A DNA stretch of 64,000 bases, taken from JAPHTQ01 sp050302275. Its GTDB lineage: Bacteria; Pseudomonadota; Gammaproteobacteria; Thiohalomonadales; Thiohalomonadaceae. Shown here in pieces: positions 42,610 through 52,151 of the stretch. The stretch spans positions 17,982-81,981 of the forward strand of contig JBNLAT010000008.1 in NCBI GenBank assembly GCA_050302275.1. Direction: 5' to 3'. The notes below the pieces were generated by a model. The model was not told where the DNA came from and made no database searches. It was given only the letters and a program-made list of their open reading frames with translations. A program made the translations under genes and the position numbers. The first letter of the stretch is position 1, and every line of letters begins with the position of its first letter.

Positions 42610-43458
42610 TTGATTCATCTGGCGTACGACGGTTCGATCAATGGCGACTGGGTCGCCTGGTATGCACAAAATCTGGCTCGCCAGGAAAACGATCGCACCC
42701 TCAGGGTTCTCTACATCAATACCGATGAAATCTCCGCCGAAGAGGTCCACAACAAGGTTGCGACCATGGAGAGCGCCAGCAGCGAGTGTGGCGTGACCCT
42801 GAAGCTTGAGATCATCCGCTCCTCCGGCCCGGGCGCCAATGCCATTTTCCACGACCTGCTCGCCAACATGCCAACCACGCCAGGCACACTGCTGGTCTGT
42901 GGTGCACGCCTGCATGGTGGTACCCACGGCCACCTGGCGGGAACCGTCTCGGAGCGACTCCTTTCCGATCGCAGCTTTGATGTGATGGCGATACGCGTGG
43001 CCCAGCCGGGGCTCCTCGGTGCTCCGCGACGTTTCCTGCTACCCATTGCTGGTGATCGAGAAGGCTTCCTGACCAGCGCCGAAATTTTGCGTCGCTTTTC
43101 TCCCTCGGTGTCGCGTGTGCACATGTTGCGCGTCATGATGATCAAACGTCTGCTGTTTCGACGCCTGCAGCACCAGCAGGCAGAGCAATTGCGACAAAAG
43201 GGCTGGGAGGGCATGGCCGATCTGGATCGGCAACTGGCCGAGTTGACCGGTATTGAGCAAGCATTGATCGACAGTAACGTCGTCGTCTCCGACGACTGGG
43301 CTCATGAGGTGATCATCGCCGCCAACCGACACAAATCGCATCTCATTCTGATGGAGGCGGCATGGAAAAACCTGCGTCGCACCTTCCAGTACGGCAACCC
43401 CATCGAAGTGGTGCTGCGCGATGCCCCCTGTGATGTCGCCATCTTCCGCGGGGTGTAA
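42610..43458 (+). CDS. universal stress protein (Usp) family protein
   Basis: 282 residues, two Usp-like halves (about 1-140 and 141-282). The N-terminal half begins with LIHLAYDGSINGDWVAWYAQ, which fits the nucleotide-binding fold, and the second half ends DAPCDVAIF, as usual for Usp. The ATP-binding G-x2-G-x9-G-S/T is only partly kept in the first half (GARLHGGTHGHLAGTVSE). The start is a TTG at 42610 with GGAG 7-8 bases upstream; a longer frame from 42544 has no support. The P-type ATPase gene begins 3 bases after its stop, so the two are coupled. Confidence 0.75.
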   Translation: MIHLAYDGSINGDWVAWYAQNLARQENDRTLRVLYINTDEISAEEVHNKVATMESASSECGVTLKLEIIRSSGPGANAIFHDLLANMPTTPGTLLVCGARLHGGTHGHLAGTVSERLLSDRSFDVMAIRVAQPGLLGAPRRFLLPIAGDREGFLTSAEILRRFSPSVSRVHMLRVMMIKRLLFRRLQHQQAEQLRQKGWEGMADLDRQLAELTGIEQALIDSNVVVSDDWAHEVIIAANRHKSHLILMEAAWKNLRRTFQYGNPIEVVLRDAPCDVAIFRGV

Positions 43459-43461
43459 CAG

Positions 43462-46194
43462 ATGGCGGTCAGTGTTCACGAAAGACAAATCCAGAATATC
43501 GACAAGACTCAGGTCTACCGTTTTCTGCACAGCAGGGAAAACGGGCTCAATGCACAACAGGTAGACGAACGCCTCGAGCAAATCGGCGCCAACACCATCG
43601 AAGAAACTCGCCGCCTGGTCTGGCTCAAAAGTCTGGCACGCCAGTTCACCAACTTCTTCACCATCCTGCTCGATATCTCCGCCGCGATCTGTTTTGTCGC
43701 CGACTATATCCAGCCTGGCGAGGGGATGAACATCCTCGGCTGGGCACTGTTAGGCGTATCGATCCTCAATGCCTTGTTCAGCTTTGTGCAGGAGTATCGC
43801 GCCGAAAAGGCGATGGAAGAGCTACGCAAGTTTCTGCCGCAACAGGTCAACGTTATTCGTGACGGCAGGGAACAGGCGGTGCTCGCCGAGCAACTGGTCC
43901 CGGGTGACGTACTGATGCTTGGCGAAGGCGATAAGGTGCCCGCTGATGCCCGTCTGGTCGAAGTTCAGGATCTGGTGGTCAACAATGCGCCGCTCACCGG
44001 CGAGTCCCGCCCGGTTCGTCTCAGCGCCGAGGCACAGGAATCGATACTCAGCGATAGCACCAACGTTTTGTTCGCCGGATGCATGGTGAAAAAAGGCCAC
44101 GGCAAGGCGGTGGTCTTCGCCACCGGCCCGCGCACCGAGTTCGGCAAGATCGCCACCCTCTCCCGCGACGTCAAACGCAATCCTTCACCACTGGAGCGTG
44201 AGACTGCGCACATGGTGCGCGTACTAACCATCATTGCCGTCAGCATGGGTGCGGTGTTCTTTACCTACGGCGTCCTCAGCGGCCAATCGTTGTGGATCAA
44301 TCTGGTGTTCATGATGGGCATCATCGTCGCCAACGTGCCCGAAGGGCTGCTACCCACCTTCACCCTCTCGCTGGCGATGGGCAGCCTGCGCATGGCCAAA
44401 CGCAATGTGCTGGTGAAAGGACTCAACTCGGTCGAAGCACTGGGGGCGGTGCATGTGATCTGCACCGACAAGACCGGCACCCTGACCCAGAATCGTCTGG
44501 CGATCACCTCACTCTGCGATCCTACGACCGCCCAACAACTCGGCGACACACGCCGAGAGAACCTGCTTCGCCTCGCCGTAGCCGCCTCCGATGTACACCA
44601 GAGCGACAAGGGGCTGGGTGGCGATCCACTGGATGTATCTCTGGCCGAGACCCTGCTGGCAGAGCAGGGCTCCATCGACAGCGTTGTGGAAAAAACCGTC
44701 GTGCGCTTCTCCTTCGACGACGAGAAGCGACGCGCTGGTGGCGTATTGGAATGTGGCAACGATGCGGACTGCAAAGACAACTACATCTATAGCGTCAAAG
44801 GCGCCTGGGAGAGTCTGCGACCACTGCTGAGCCATGTGGAACTGGCACAGGATTCAATAGAGGAACTGAACGAGACCCACCTGGCACAGGCGGAAAAGGT
44901 GGTGCAACAGATGGCCTCAAGTGGCCAACGGGTCATCGCCCTGGCCTACCGTTTTATCGACACAGTGCCAGAAGGCGATGAGGCCCAGACGCAACTGGAA
45001 CAGCAGCTGGTACTCAAGGGTTTTATCGGCAGCGAAGACCCGATCCGCGAAGAGGTTCCGCATGCGGTGGCCCAGTGTCGTAGTGCCGGGATCGATGTGG
45101 TGATGATCACCGGTGACCATCCCGCCACTGCCGAAGCCATTGCCCGTCAGGCAGGCATCATTCCACAGGACGCCAACACGCAGGCGACCGTCCTCACCGG
45201 CGAAGAGTTGGCGGGTATCGGCAAACGGGCGCTGGTGGAACGCTTACGCAACGGCGTTCACGTGTTTGCCCGGACTACGCCGGAACAGAAGTGGAAGGTG
45301 GTCTCCGCCTTTCATGAACTGAACAAAGTGGTAGCAATGACCGGTGACGGGGTTAATGATGCGCCGGCACTCAAGGCCGCCGATGTCGGTATTGCCATGG
45401 GTAAGAGCGGTACCGACGTGGCCCGTGAAGCGGCGCAGGTAATCCTGCTCGACGATAACTTCGCCTCTATCGTTAACGGTATCGAAGAAGGTCGCACCAT
45501 CTTCAACAACATCCGTAAATTCACCAACTATGTACTGGTGAGCAACGGCCCGGAGATCCTGCCCTACATTCTCTACATGCTATTCCCGGTGCCGCTGGCG
45601 TTGACCGTGATCCAGATCCTCTCTATCGATCTCGGTACCGACATCATCCCGTCGATGGGACTGGGCCAGGAGAAACCTGACCCGGAGGTAATGAAGCAAC
45701 CGCCACGGGACAGCAAACAGGGATTGTTATCGTTTCCGTTGATGGCACACAGTTATCTTTTCCTTGGCCTGATCGAAGCGGTGTTCGCCCTGACGCTTTT
45801 CTTCTGGGTGCTGTTCGATGGTGGCTGGCAATACGGCGACCCACTCTCCGTGCGCGATCCTCTCTACCTCTCCGCCACCGGTATCACCCTCTCCTCGATC
45901 ATCCTGATGCAGATGGGCAACCTGTTTGGCCGCCGCTCAAGAACCGGCAGCGGACTCTCTCTCGACTTTCTACAAAATCCCTTGATCGTCCTCGGTCTGG
46001 TGTTCGAGGTGATCTTCTCCTGGGCGATCCTCTACTTTCCACCGCTGGCGAAGCTACTGGGTACCGGCCCGGTCGACACCACGATCTACGCGGTTGCCTG
46101 GTGCGGACCGTTTCTGATCTTCGGTCTCGATTATCTGCGTAAAAGGATATTGGCACTGTTACGTGCCCGGGGAATGGAAATACCCAGTGGCTAG
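43462..46194 (+). CDS. P-type cation-transporting ATPase (P2 type)
   Basis: 910 residues. All P-type motifs are present: TGES in LTGESRPV, the phosphorylated Asp D336 in CTDKTGTLT, MITGDHPATA, and MTGDGVNDAPALKAADVG. The M4 sequence is VPEGLLPT, the PEGLL form seen in Na+/K+- and H+/K+-type (P2C) ATPases, whereas calcium pumps carry PEGLP. The N-terminal cation-ATPase domain begins at about residue 15. It should exchange or extrude Na+, K+ or Ca2+ at the inner membrane. It follows the Usp gene by 3 bases. The last 4 bases overlap the end of the convergent cyclase gene in a shared CTAG. Confidence 0.92.
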   Translation: MAVSVHERQIQNIDKTQVYRFLHSRENGLNAQQVDERLEQIGANTIEETRRLVWLKSLARQFTNFFTILLDISAAICFVADYIQPGEGMNILGWALLGVSILNALFSFVQEYRAEKAMEELRKFLPQQVNVIRDGREQAVLAEQLVPGDVLMLGEGDKVPADARLVEVQDLVVNNAPLTGESRPVRLSAEAQESILSDSTNVLFAGCMVKKGHGKAVVFATGPRTEFGKIATLSRDVKRNPSPLERETAHMVRVLTIIAVSMGAVFFTYGVLSGQSLWINLVFMMGIIVANVPEGLLPTFTLSLAMGSLRMAKRNVLVKGLNSVEALGAVHVICTDKTGTLTQNRLAITSLCDPTTAQQLGDTRRENLLRLAVAASDVHQSDKGLGGDPLDVSLAETLLAEQGSIDSVVEKTVVRFSFDDEKRRAGGVLECGNDADCKDNYIYSVKGAWESLRPLLSHVELAQDSIEELNETHLAQAEKVVQQMASSGQRVIALAYRFIDTVPEGDEAQTQLEQQLVLKGFIGSEDPIREEVPHAVAQCRSAGIDVVMITGDHPATAEAIARQAGIIPQDANTQATVLTGEELAGIGKRALVERLRNGVHVFARTTPEQKWKVVSAFHELNKVVAMTGDGVNDAPALKAADVGIAMGKSGTDVAREAAQVILLDDNFASIVNGIEEGRTIFNNIRKFTNYVLVSNGPEILPYILYMLFPVPLALTVIQILSIDLGTDIIPSMGLGQEKPDPEVMKQPPRDSKQGLLSFPLMAHSYLFLGLIEAVFALTLFFWVLFDGGWQYGDPLSVRDPLYLSATGITLSSIILMQMGNLFGRRSRTGSGLSLDFLQNPLIVLGLVFEVIFSWAILYFPPLAKLLGTGPVDTTIYAVAWCGPFLIFGLDYLRKRILALLRARGMEIPSG

Positions 46195-47372
46195 CTTCCG
46201 GCGAAATCGGCCCACAATAATGGTTGCCCACTAATCCCGATACTACGCGCACGGCCTGCATCTTTGGCACGGTACATACGCCGGTCGGCCAACTCCACCA
46301 TCGCCTTCCAGTCCCGCGGCCGATCTTCCTGTAACTCCGCCACACCGACACTGGCGGTGATCGGCGTACCATCCGGATTACAGCCGATACCGGAATTCAT
46401 GATCCTTACCACTACTTCATTGGCCTGACGTGGATCGGCGGTCGGTAAAACAATGATGAACTCTTCGCCGCCCCAACGGATCACACTGTCCCCCCGTCGC
46501 ACCGCCTTGTTAAGGTGTTTCGCTACGGTCTTTAACACCAGATCGCCAGCCTCATGACCATATCGGTCATTGACCTCCTTGAAGTGATCCAGATCGAAAA
46601 ACAGAATCGACATCGAGTTGCCACTGATTCTGGCCATACGAAACTGCAAGTCCAGCATCTCAATTCCCGCGCGGCGGCTAAGCACGCCGGTCAGGGCATC
46701 GTAACTCAGGCGGCTGGCCTGGGAGAGCATATAACGCAGCTGGGTAAGCGAGGCGAACAGCGCTACCCCCAGGATCAGGATAAACAGCCACAGGGTGGAA
46801 ACCGCGTGTGGAATGTCCTCCACCGTATCGAAGTGGGTGCTGTAGAAGGTCACCGCAAACAGCGGTACCGCATAGAGGAAAAATTCGAACAGGGTCAGCG
46901 GGAACAGGGTCATCCCCGCAATCATAATGAACGGCAGCAGTTCATAGAGCTCCGCCGCCACCATCTCCCTGCCACTCAGCGGATAGGCATGAATCCATTG
47001 ATCCGCGGTGAGGTAAAACAGCGGCGTGATTGCCAAAAGCGCCGCCAGCAGCAGGCGAGCGCGAGGTAGTTCATGTTCCTTACGCGCCTGCCAGGCGATC
47101 ACGATGAAGAAGAAGCCGGAAACCAGTCGGCCCATCAGCAGATCGATCCAGAGCCAGTGGGGCAGAAACAGCAGATCGATCAGCGACCAGGCGGGCACCA
47201 GTACGGCAAAAACAACGCTGAAGAAGAAAACCCGACTTTGAATCACCGTCGCACGGTGACGACAGATAGGTTCACTGTGGCCAGTTGAAATGAGTAGTTC
47301 GCGAAACTGATCCGCAGTGTAAATCCCTATAGACTCACCCAATGCGGTGAAAATTTTCCGCAGAAATTTCAT
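46191..47372 (-). CDS. membrane-bound diguanylate cyclase
   Basis: 393 residues. Six or so membrane helices in the first 220 residues (for example FFFSVVFAVLVPAWSL and LWLFILILGVALFASL), then a GGDEF domain: DALTGVLSRRAGIEML, FDLDHFKEVNDRYGH and the active RWGGEEFIIVL. No I-site (RxxD) was found at the usual place. It should make c-di-GMP in response to a signal at the membrane. A near-consensus FNR box (CTGATacagATCAA, 47448-47461) lies 76 bases before its start, shared in the divergent gap with the molybdoenzyme operon. Its stop codon lies in the CTAG shared with the ATPase gene. Confidence 0.9.
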   Translation of the reverse strand: MKFLRKIFTALGESIGIYTADQFRELLISTGHSEPICRHRATVIQSRVFFFSVVFAVLVPAWSLIDLLFLPHWLWIDLLMGRLVSGFFFIVIAWQARKEHELPRARLLLAALLAITPLFYLTADQWIHAYPLSGREMVAAELYELLPFIMIAGMTLFPLTLFEFFLYAVPLFAVTFYSTHFDTVEDIPHAVSTLWLFILILGVALFASLTQLRYMLSQASRLSYDALTGVLSRRAGIEMLDLQFRMARISGNSMSILFFDLDHFKEVNDRYGHEAGDLVLKTVAKHLNKAVRRGDSVIRWGGEEFIIVLPTADPRQANEVVVRIMNSGIGCNPDGTPITASVGVAELQEDRPRDWKAMVELADRRMYRAKDAGRARSIGISGQPLLWADFAGS

Positions 47373-47447
47373 TCCCTGTATCCCTGAAACACGTCCCCGA
47401 CACTATACGCTAACTCTTAACAGTTGTTGCAATACCACATTAATTAC

Positions 47448-47461
47448 CTGATACAGATCAA
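47448..47461. promoter_or_regulatory. FNR-like box near the diguanylate cyclase gene
   Basis: CTGATACAGATCAA matches 9 of the 10 FNR consensus positions. It is 76 bases from the cyclase start on the minus strand and 316 bases from the molybdoenzyme ATG, so it best fits the cyclase gene. Confidence 0.55.
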
Positions 47462-47569
47462 CAATCTGCACCAGATTAGCCCTCTCCACAGGCAAAGGCA
47501 AAAACAGCGCAACAAGGTCAGAACATCAGCATATTCTAATATGTTATTGATTTTATTCGATTTATTTAC

Positions 47570-47610
47570 TTGATCTGGATCATCTTTGATTTTTGTCACT
47601 CTGTGATAAC
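47570..47610 (+). promoter_or_regulatory. class II FNR-dependent promoter of the molybdoenzyme operon
   Basis: TTGATCTGGATCAT (47570-47583, 9 of 10 consensus) is followed by an extended -10, TG-T-GATAAC (47602-47610). This would put the first transcribed base near 47617 and the FNR centre at about -41, as required for class II activation. The leader would be about 160 bases before the ATG. The rest of the gap 47373-47776 shows no gene. Confidence 0.65.
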
Positions 47611-47776
47611 GTCCCCGCCATAAACAAAACGGGCACAGACCCGAAGCAGTAACAAAACAACCACGCTTCACCGTCACACCACGACGGGCTCCAGCAAAAA
47701 CCAGCGGTATCTATTGACCCGCGTGCGGCGCTATTCATCCGTACGCACCTGTATGGTTTAGCTAAGGAGCATGTTT

Positions 47777-50566
47777 ATGGCGTGGCGTTTCCCCAGCCTG
47801 ACCCGTCGGTCCTTCCTCAAGGCCACCGGTTACGGCGGAGCAGGACTGACCCTGCTCAAACCCCTATCCCTGATGGGCCGACAGAGCCCCGATTCCACCA
47901 CCGACGGCGAAGAGATCAGCCACAGCATCTGTAATTTCTGCTCGTCCCTGTGCAACCTGCGTGTTACCAGCCGCACCCGCAACGGGGTCAAACGTATCGT
48001 CAAACTGGACGGCAATCCGAACTCCACTCTCAATCGCGGCAAGATCTGCGCCCGCGGCCAGTCGGGCCTGCGCCAGACCTACGACCCGGACCGGATCAAA
48101 ACCCCGCTGATCCGTGTCGAGGGCAGCGAACGCGGCACCTGGTCCTTCCGCTCGGCCAGTTGGGAAGAGGCATGGCAATACATCGAAGCCAAGCAAAAGA
48201 AGGCCGAAATCCAGCCCTATGAGTGGACCATGGTCGGCGGCTGGACCTCCTGCGTTTTCTACATGAACTGGGCGGTGCCCTTTGCCATGGCTAACGAGGT
48301 GCCCAACATCGTCGCTTCGCCGATGCAGCACTGCGTCACCACCGGCCACCTCGGCACCGACATGGTCACCGGCAATTTCAATATCCACGATGAAGTCCTG
48401 CCCGACTACGACAACGCCAAGTACATCCTCTTCATCGCCAACAACGCCTCCATCGGCGCGGTCTCCACCTGCCGCATGGTGCGCTTCGCCACCGGGCGCA
48501 AGCGTGGCGCCAAAGTGGTTGCCCTGGATCCGCGCCGCTCCGAGACCGCGGCCAAGGCCGACGAGTGGCTGGCGATCCGACCCGGCACCGACCTCGACTT
48601 CATGCTGGCGATGCTCAAGGTGATGATGGAGGACGGCCACTACGACGCCCTGTTCCTCAAGCGCCACTCCAATATGCCGTTCCTCACCTATCAGGACAAA
48701 AACGGCGAGTGGCACCTGGCGCTGGACAAGCAGGGTCGTCCGCAGGCGGTGGCAGAGGGCAGCAACGCCATCCACTCACTCTCCGCCTACAGCAACAGCA
48801 ACGATAGCGACGTTAACGGCAAACCGGTCGACCCTGCACTGATCGCACCGAAAGGCCTTAAACAGAACGGCCACAAACTGGTCACCGTGTTCCAGGCGCA
48901 ACTGGCGGAACTGGACGGTTACACCCCGGAGTGGGCGGAGAAGACCACCGGCATCGACGCCGAGACCATCCGCCGCATCGCCTTCGAGTTCGGCACCACC
49001 CGTCCGGCCATCGTCGACCCGGGCTGGCACGGCGCCCGCTTCCAGAACATGATGATGCTGCGTCGGGTGCAGGCGATGATCCAGATGCTCACCGGTGGTA
49101 TCGACAAGGAGGGCGGCTGGATCATGAGCGGCGAGTTCCACCACAAGGCCGCCGCGATGATTAAGGCCAAAGCGAAAGGTGTGGAGATGCCCGAAGCACC
49201 GATGGCCCATCTCGCCGGCATGCCCTTCGCCAAGTTCGTCATCGGCGCGGTCTCCAACGGCAAGAACTTCAGCCATGGACGTCCCGGCTGGGCCTGGGCC
49301 TTTAGCGCTCAGGAGGCCGCCGCCGGGCGCGAACATGTCGCCCTGCCGGTGATGGCCGACACCGGTCTGAAAGAGTCGGTAGAGGGCGGTCTGCAGTTCG
49401 ATGGCAAGCCCTACAAGACCCGCGCTTTCCTGATCAACGCCGCCAACCCGGTACGCCACTACTACCCGGATCAGCGCTGGAAAGACATCCTCGGCCACAA
49501 AGATGTGGAACTGGTGATCGCGGTCGATGTGCTGCCCGCCGACACCACCGCCTGGGCCGACGTGATCCTGCCCAACTCCAGCTACCTAGAGCGCAACGAA
49601 CCGACCCTCTACGGTAACGGCGTCAACCACGACCTGGCACTGACCACCCGTTATGCGGCCATCGACCCGCTCTACGACACCGAAGAGATCACCGACATCC
49701 TGCTGCGCATGAGTCACATCATCGGTGGCAACGAGTACAAGTTCCTCGAATGGGTGGAGAAGCTCACCGGCCTGCCCGCGGACAAAGTGAAAACACGTTA
49801 TGCAGAGACTCAACGCACGATGAAGCACGGCGCTTTTGCCGCCGCCTGCCGCGATGTCTCCTTTGAGCATGTCGCCAAGCGGCTGCACACCACCCCGGAG
49901 CATATCGATCAGGAACTGCGGGAGAAGGGCGTGATGATGGAGCAGCAACGGGAAGATATCCTGGCCCACGCCGGGATGCCGTGGAAGCTGCCGCTCCCCT
50001 CCGAATCGGGCCGGGTGGAGTTCTTCAGTCCGCTGATGCGGATGCTGCGTGACGGCGGTGCCAAGCAGCCCAACTTCAGCCCGCTGGCCGGACGCATCGT
50101 CGCCCAGTGCCGTCCCGATACCCCGATGGATATGCCGCTCTCCGGTGACGAGTTCTACTTCACCTACGGCAAAACGCCGACCGTCTCCTACGCCTCCACC
50201 AACAGCAACAACCCGGTGCTGGCGGCGATAAACAAGTTCAAGGAGTCGATCTACGCCGGGGTCTGGATCCATCCGGATCGGGCTGAGGCGCTGGCGATCA
50301 AAACCGGCGACAAACTAAAACTGACCAACAACGCCACCGGGCAGTCCGCCGGCGGCACCGCCTACGTCACCCGTCTGGTACGGCGCGACACCCTGTTCAT
50401 CTACTCCTCCTTCGGCTCGGAGAATAAACACCTGACCCGCGCCTACGGCATCGGCACCCCCACCAGCAAGCTAATCCCCTACAAGGTCGAACCGGTGGTG
50501 GCCGGATTCCGCTCCCAGGAGTTCACCCTCCGAGTGGCCAAAGTGAATGAAGGAGGTGCCGCATGA
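47777..50566 (+). CDS. Tat-exported molybdopterin oxidoreductase, catalytic subunit (PsrA/PhsA/TtrA/ArrA type)
   Basis: 929 residues. AAGGAG sits 7 bases before the ATG at 47777 (an ATG at 47771 is too close). A twin-arginine signal TRRSFLKATGYGG is at residues 9-21. The 4Fe-4S site is C52-x2-C55-x3-C59-x31-C91. The Mo/W-bis-PGD domains follow. The residue at the metal ligand position is cysteine (C186 in PMQHCVTTG), which fits the polysulfide, thiosulfate, tetrathionate, arsenate and selenate reductase branch. It should work in the periplasm with the ferredoxin-like subunit and NrfD. The natural substrate cannot be told from sequence alone. The ATGA overlap to the next gene shows coupling. 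Confidence 0.88.
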   Translation: MAWRFPSLTRRSFLKATGYGGAGLTLLKPLSLMGRQSPDSTTDGEEISHSICNFCSSLCNLRVTSRTRNGVKRIVKLDGNPNSTLNRGKICARGQSGLRQTYDPDRIKTPLIRVEGSERGTWSFRSASWEEAWQYIEAKQKKAEIQPYEWTMVGGWTSCVFYMNWAVPFAMANEVPNIVASPMQHCVTTGHLGTDMVTGNFNIHDEVLPDYDNAKYILFIANNASIGAVSTCRMVRFATGRKRGAKVVALDPRRSETAAKADEWLAIRPGTDLDFMLAMLKVMMEDGHYDALFLKRHSNMPFLTYQDKNGEWHLALDKQGRPQAVAEGSNAIHSLSAYSNSNDSDVNGKPVDPALIAPKGLKQNGHKLVTVFQAQLAELDGYTPEWAEKTTGIDAETIRRIAFEFGTTRPAIVDPGWHGARFQNMMMLRRVQAMIQMLTGGIDKEGGWIMSGEFHHKAAAMIKAKAKGVEMPEAPMAHLAGMPFAKFVIGAVSNGKNFSHGRPGWAWAFSAQEAAAGREHVALPVMADTGLKESVEGGLQFDGKPYKTRAFLINAANPVRHYYPDQRWKDILGHKDVELVIAVDVLPADTTAWADVILPNSSYLERNEPTLYGNGVNHDLALTTRYAAIDPLYDTEEITDILLRMSHIIGGNEYKFLEWVEKLTGLPADKVKTRYAETQRTMKHGAFAAACRDVSFEHVAKRLHTTPEHIDQELREKGVMMEQQREDILAHAGMPWKLPLPSESGRVEFFSPLMRMLRDGGAKQPNFSPLAGRIVAQCRPDTPMDMPLSGDEFYFTYGKTPTVSYASTNSNNPVLAAINKFKESIYAGVWIHPDRAEALAIKTGDKLKLTNNATGQSAGGTAYVTRLVRRDTLFIYSSFGSENKHLTRAYGIGTPTSKLIPYKVEPVVAGFRSQEFTLRVAKVNEGGAA

Positions 50567-51177
50567 CCCGCTACGCCATGGTCATCGACCTGAACACCTG
50601 CGTCGGCTGTAACGCCTGCATGGCTGCCTGCGCGATGGAGAACCAGACCCCGGTCTGGAAAAACGCCTGGCGCACCAAGGTGCACGACCAGGAGATCGGT
50701 ACTGGTGAAGACGTGCACCGTCGCTTCTTCCCGCGGCTGTGCAACCACTGCGACAACCCGCCCTGCCTCACGGTCTGCCCCACCGGCGCGACCTATCAAC
50801 TGGAGAGCGGCATCGTCAAAGTGGATGAGGATCTCTGCATGGGCTGCCGTGCCTGCGCCATGGCCTGTCCCTACGATGCGCGCATCGAGGTGACCTGGGA
50901 CGACGTGCATGAAGGACAATCGTTCTACGGTAACGACTATCGCCGTGAACGCCCGAGCATGGACAAGTGCACCTTCTGCGACCACCGCGTTGCCGAAGGG
51001 CGCAAACCGGCCTGTGTTGAAACCTGTGTCGGTTCGGCGCGGATGTTCGGCGACCTGCACGATCCCGAGGACCCGGTGGCGCAGATGGTCGCCTCCGGTC
51101 TGGCGCGGCCGCTGCTCCCCCACCTCGGTACCAAACCGAATATCTATTACATCAACGATCTGAAGAGGAAGGGTTGA
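50563..51177 (+). CDS. four-cluster ferredoxin-type electron-transfer subunit
   Basis: 204 residues with sixteen ligand cysteines for four 4Fe-4S clusters, in the arrangement of PsrB/DmsB: CVGCNACMAAC, CNHCDNPPCLTVCPTG, CMGCRACAMACPYDA and CTFCDHR...CVETC. It passes electrons between the NrfD subunit in the membrane and the molybdoenzyme. No signal peptide is present, so it is expected to be exported by riding with the Tat-borne catalytic subunit. Its ATG overlaps the stop of the catalytic gene by 4 bases. Confidence 0.95.
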   Translation: MTRYAMVIDLNTCVGCNACMAACAMENQTPVWKNAWRTKVHDQEIGTGEDVHRRFFPRLCNHCDNPPCLTVCPTGATYQLESGIVKVDEDLCMGCRACAMACPYDARIEVTWDDVHEGQSFYGNDYRRERPSMDKCTFCDHRVAEGRKPACVETCVGSARMFGDLHDPEDPVAQMVASGLARPLLPHLGTKPNIYYINDLKRKG

Positions 51178-52139
51178 TGGACATTACGACGACTTTTGCC
51201 ACACAAGAAATCTGGACCTGGTGGATCGCCATCTACCTCTATCTTGGCGGCCTCGGTGCGGCGACCCTGGTGGTCACCTTCCTTACCGACATGTACCTGA
51301 AGAAACATCGTGATCTTGTTCTGTGGGGCGCCTTCTCCGGCGTCGCCATGCTCGGCCTCGGCTCGTTGATGCTGTTTGCTCACCTGCTCGACCACATGGC
51401 GGTGATCAACATCCTCAACCCGCTGGTGCTGCTGCGTCACCCCACCGCCTGGATCGCCTGGGGCACCCAGTTCATCATCTGGATGATGTGGTGGGGCGTG
51501 TTCTACGCCCTGCCCTACATGGTCGATTCGCCGCTGATCAATCGCATTCCGCTGGTACGTACCATCCTCAATCTGAAGCTGGTGAAGAGCCTGTCGAAGC
51601 GCTGTTGTGAACGCTTCCACAAGGCCATCGGCTGGATGGCGACAATCAACGGTATCGGTGTCGCGGTCTATACCGGCCTGCTGCTGCAATCCTTTCCCGC
51701 GGTGGCGCTGTGGCACAACCCCGGGGTACCGCTACTGTTCACCATCTCCGCCTTCTCCACCGCGATGGCCTTCCTGCTGCTGTTACTTAACACGGTGATC
51801 AAGCGTGAAGAGGATCGACCGATCCGGGTCTTCTATGAGCGCACCGACGTCATGTTGATCGCCGCAGAGCTGGTGCTGCTGTTCTCCTTCTTCTTCTACA
51901 TGTCGGCCGGTTCTGAATCGGCAATGGAGTCGGCGAAACTGCTGTGGAATGACATGGGCTGGCTGATCGGTTTTATCGGCTTCGGTCTGATTGTGCCGTT
52001 CTTCCTCGAGCTGCGCTGCGTACTCTGCGGCTCACGCAGTCACGCTCCGGTGATGTTGGCCTCGGTACTGGTGCTGTTCGGCGGTTACCTGCTGCGTCAC
52101 TACTTCCTTGCCGCCGGCGTCTACGCCTATCCCTGGTAG
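51177..52139 (+). CDS. NrfD-family membrane anchor subunit
   Basis: 320 residues with eight or nine membrane helices, as for PsrC. Start at the ATG 51177, overlapping the previous stop by one base (TGATG). It should oxidise quinol or reduce quinone in the membrane and exchange electrons with the ferredoxin subunit. No heme-binding histidine pattern is required in this family. Features such as LYLGGLGAATLVV and LGLGSLMLFAHLLDHM match the family's membrane repeat. Confidence 0.92.
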   Translation: MDITTTFATQEIWTWWIAIYLYLGGLGAATLVVTFLTDMYLKKHRDLVLWGAFSGVAMLGLGSLMLFAHLLDHMAVINILNPLVLLRHPTAWIAWGTQFIIWMMWWGVFYALPYMVDSPLINRIPLVRTILNLKLVKSLSKRCCERFHKAIGWMATINGIGVAVYTGLLLQSFPAVALWHNPGVPLLFTISAFSTAMAFLLLLLNTVIKREEDRPIRVFYERTDVMLIAAELVLLFSFFFYMSAGSESAMESAKLLWNDMGWLIGFIGFGLIVPFFLELRCVLCGSRSHAPVMLASVLVLFGGYLLRHYFLAAGVYAYPW

Positions 52140-52151
52140 GAGGAGCACACC

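Noticed and set aside
47864..48775. 303-codon minus-strand frame opposite the molybdoenzyme catalytic gene
   Set aside because: It is a mirror of GC-rich codons in a gene that has all expected motifs.
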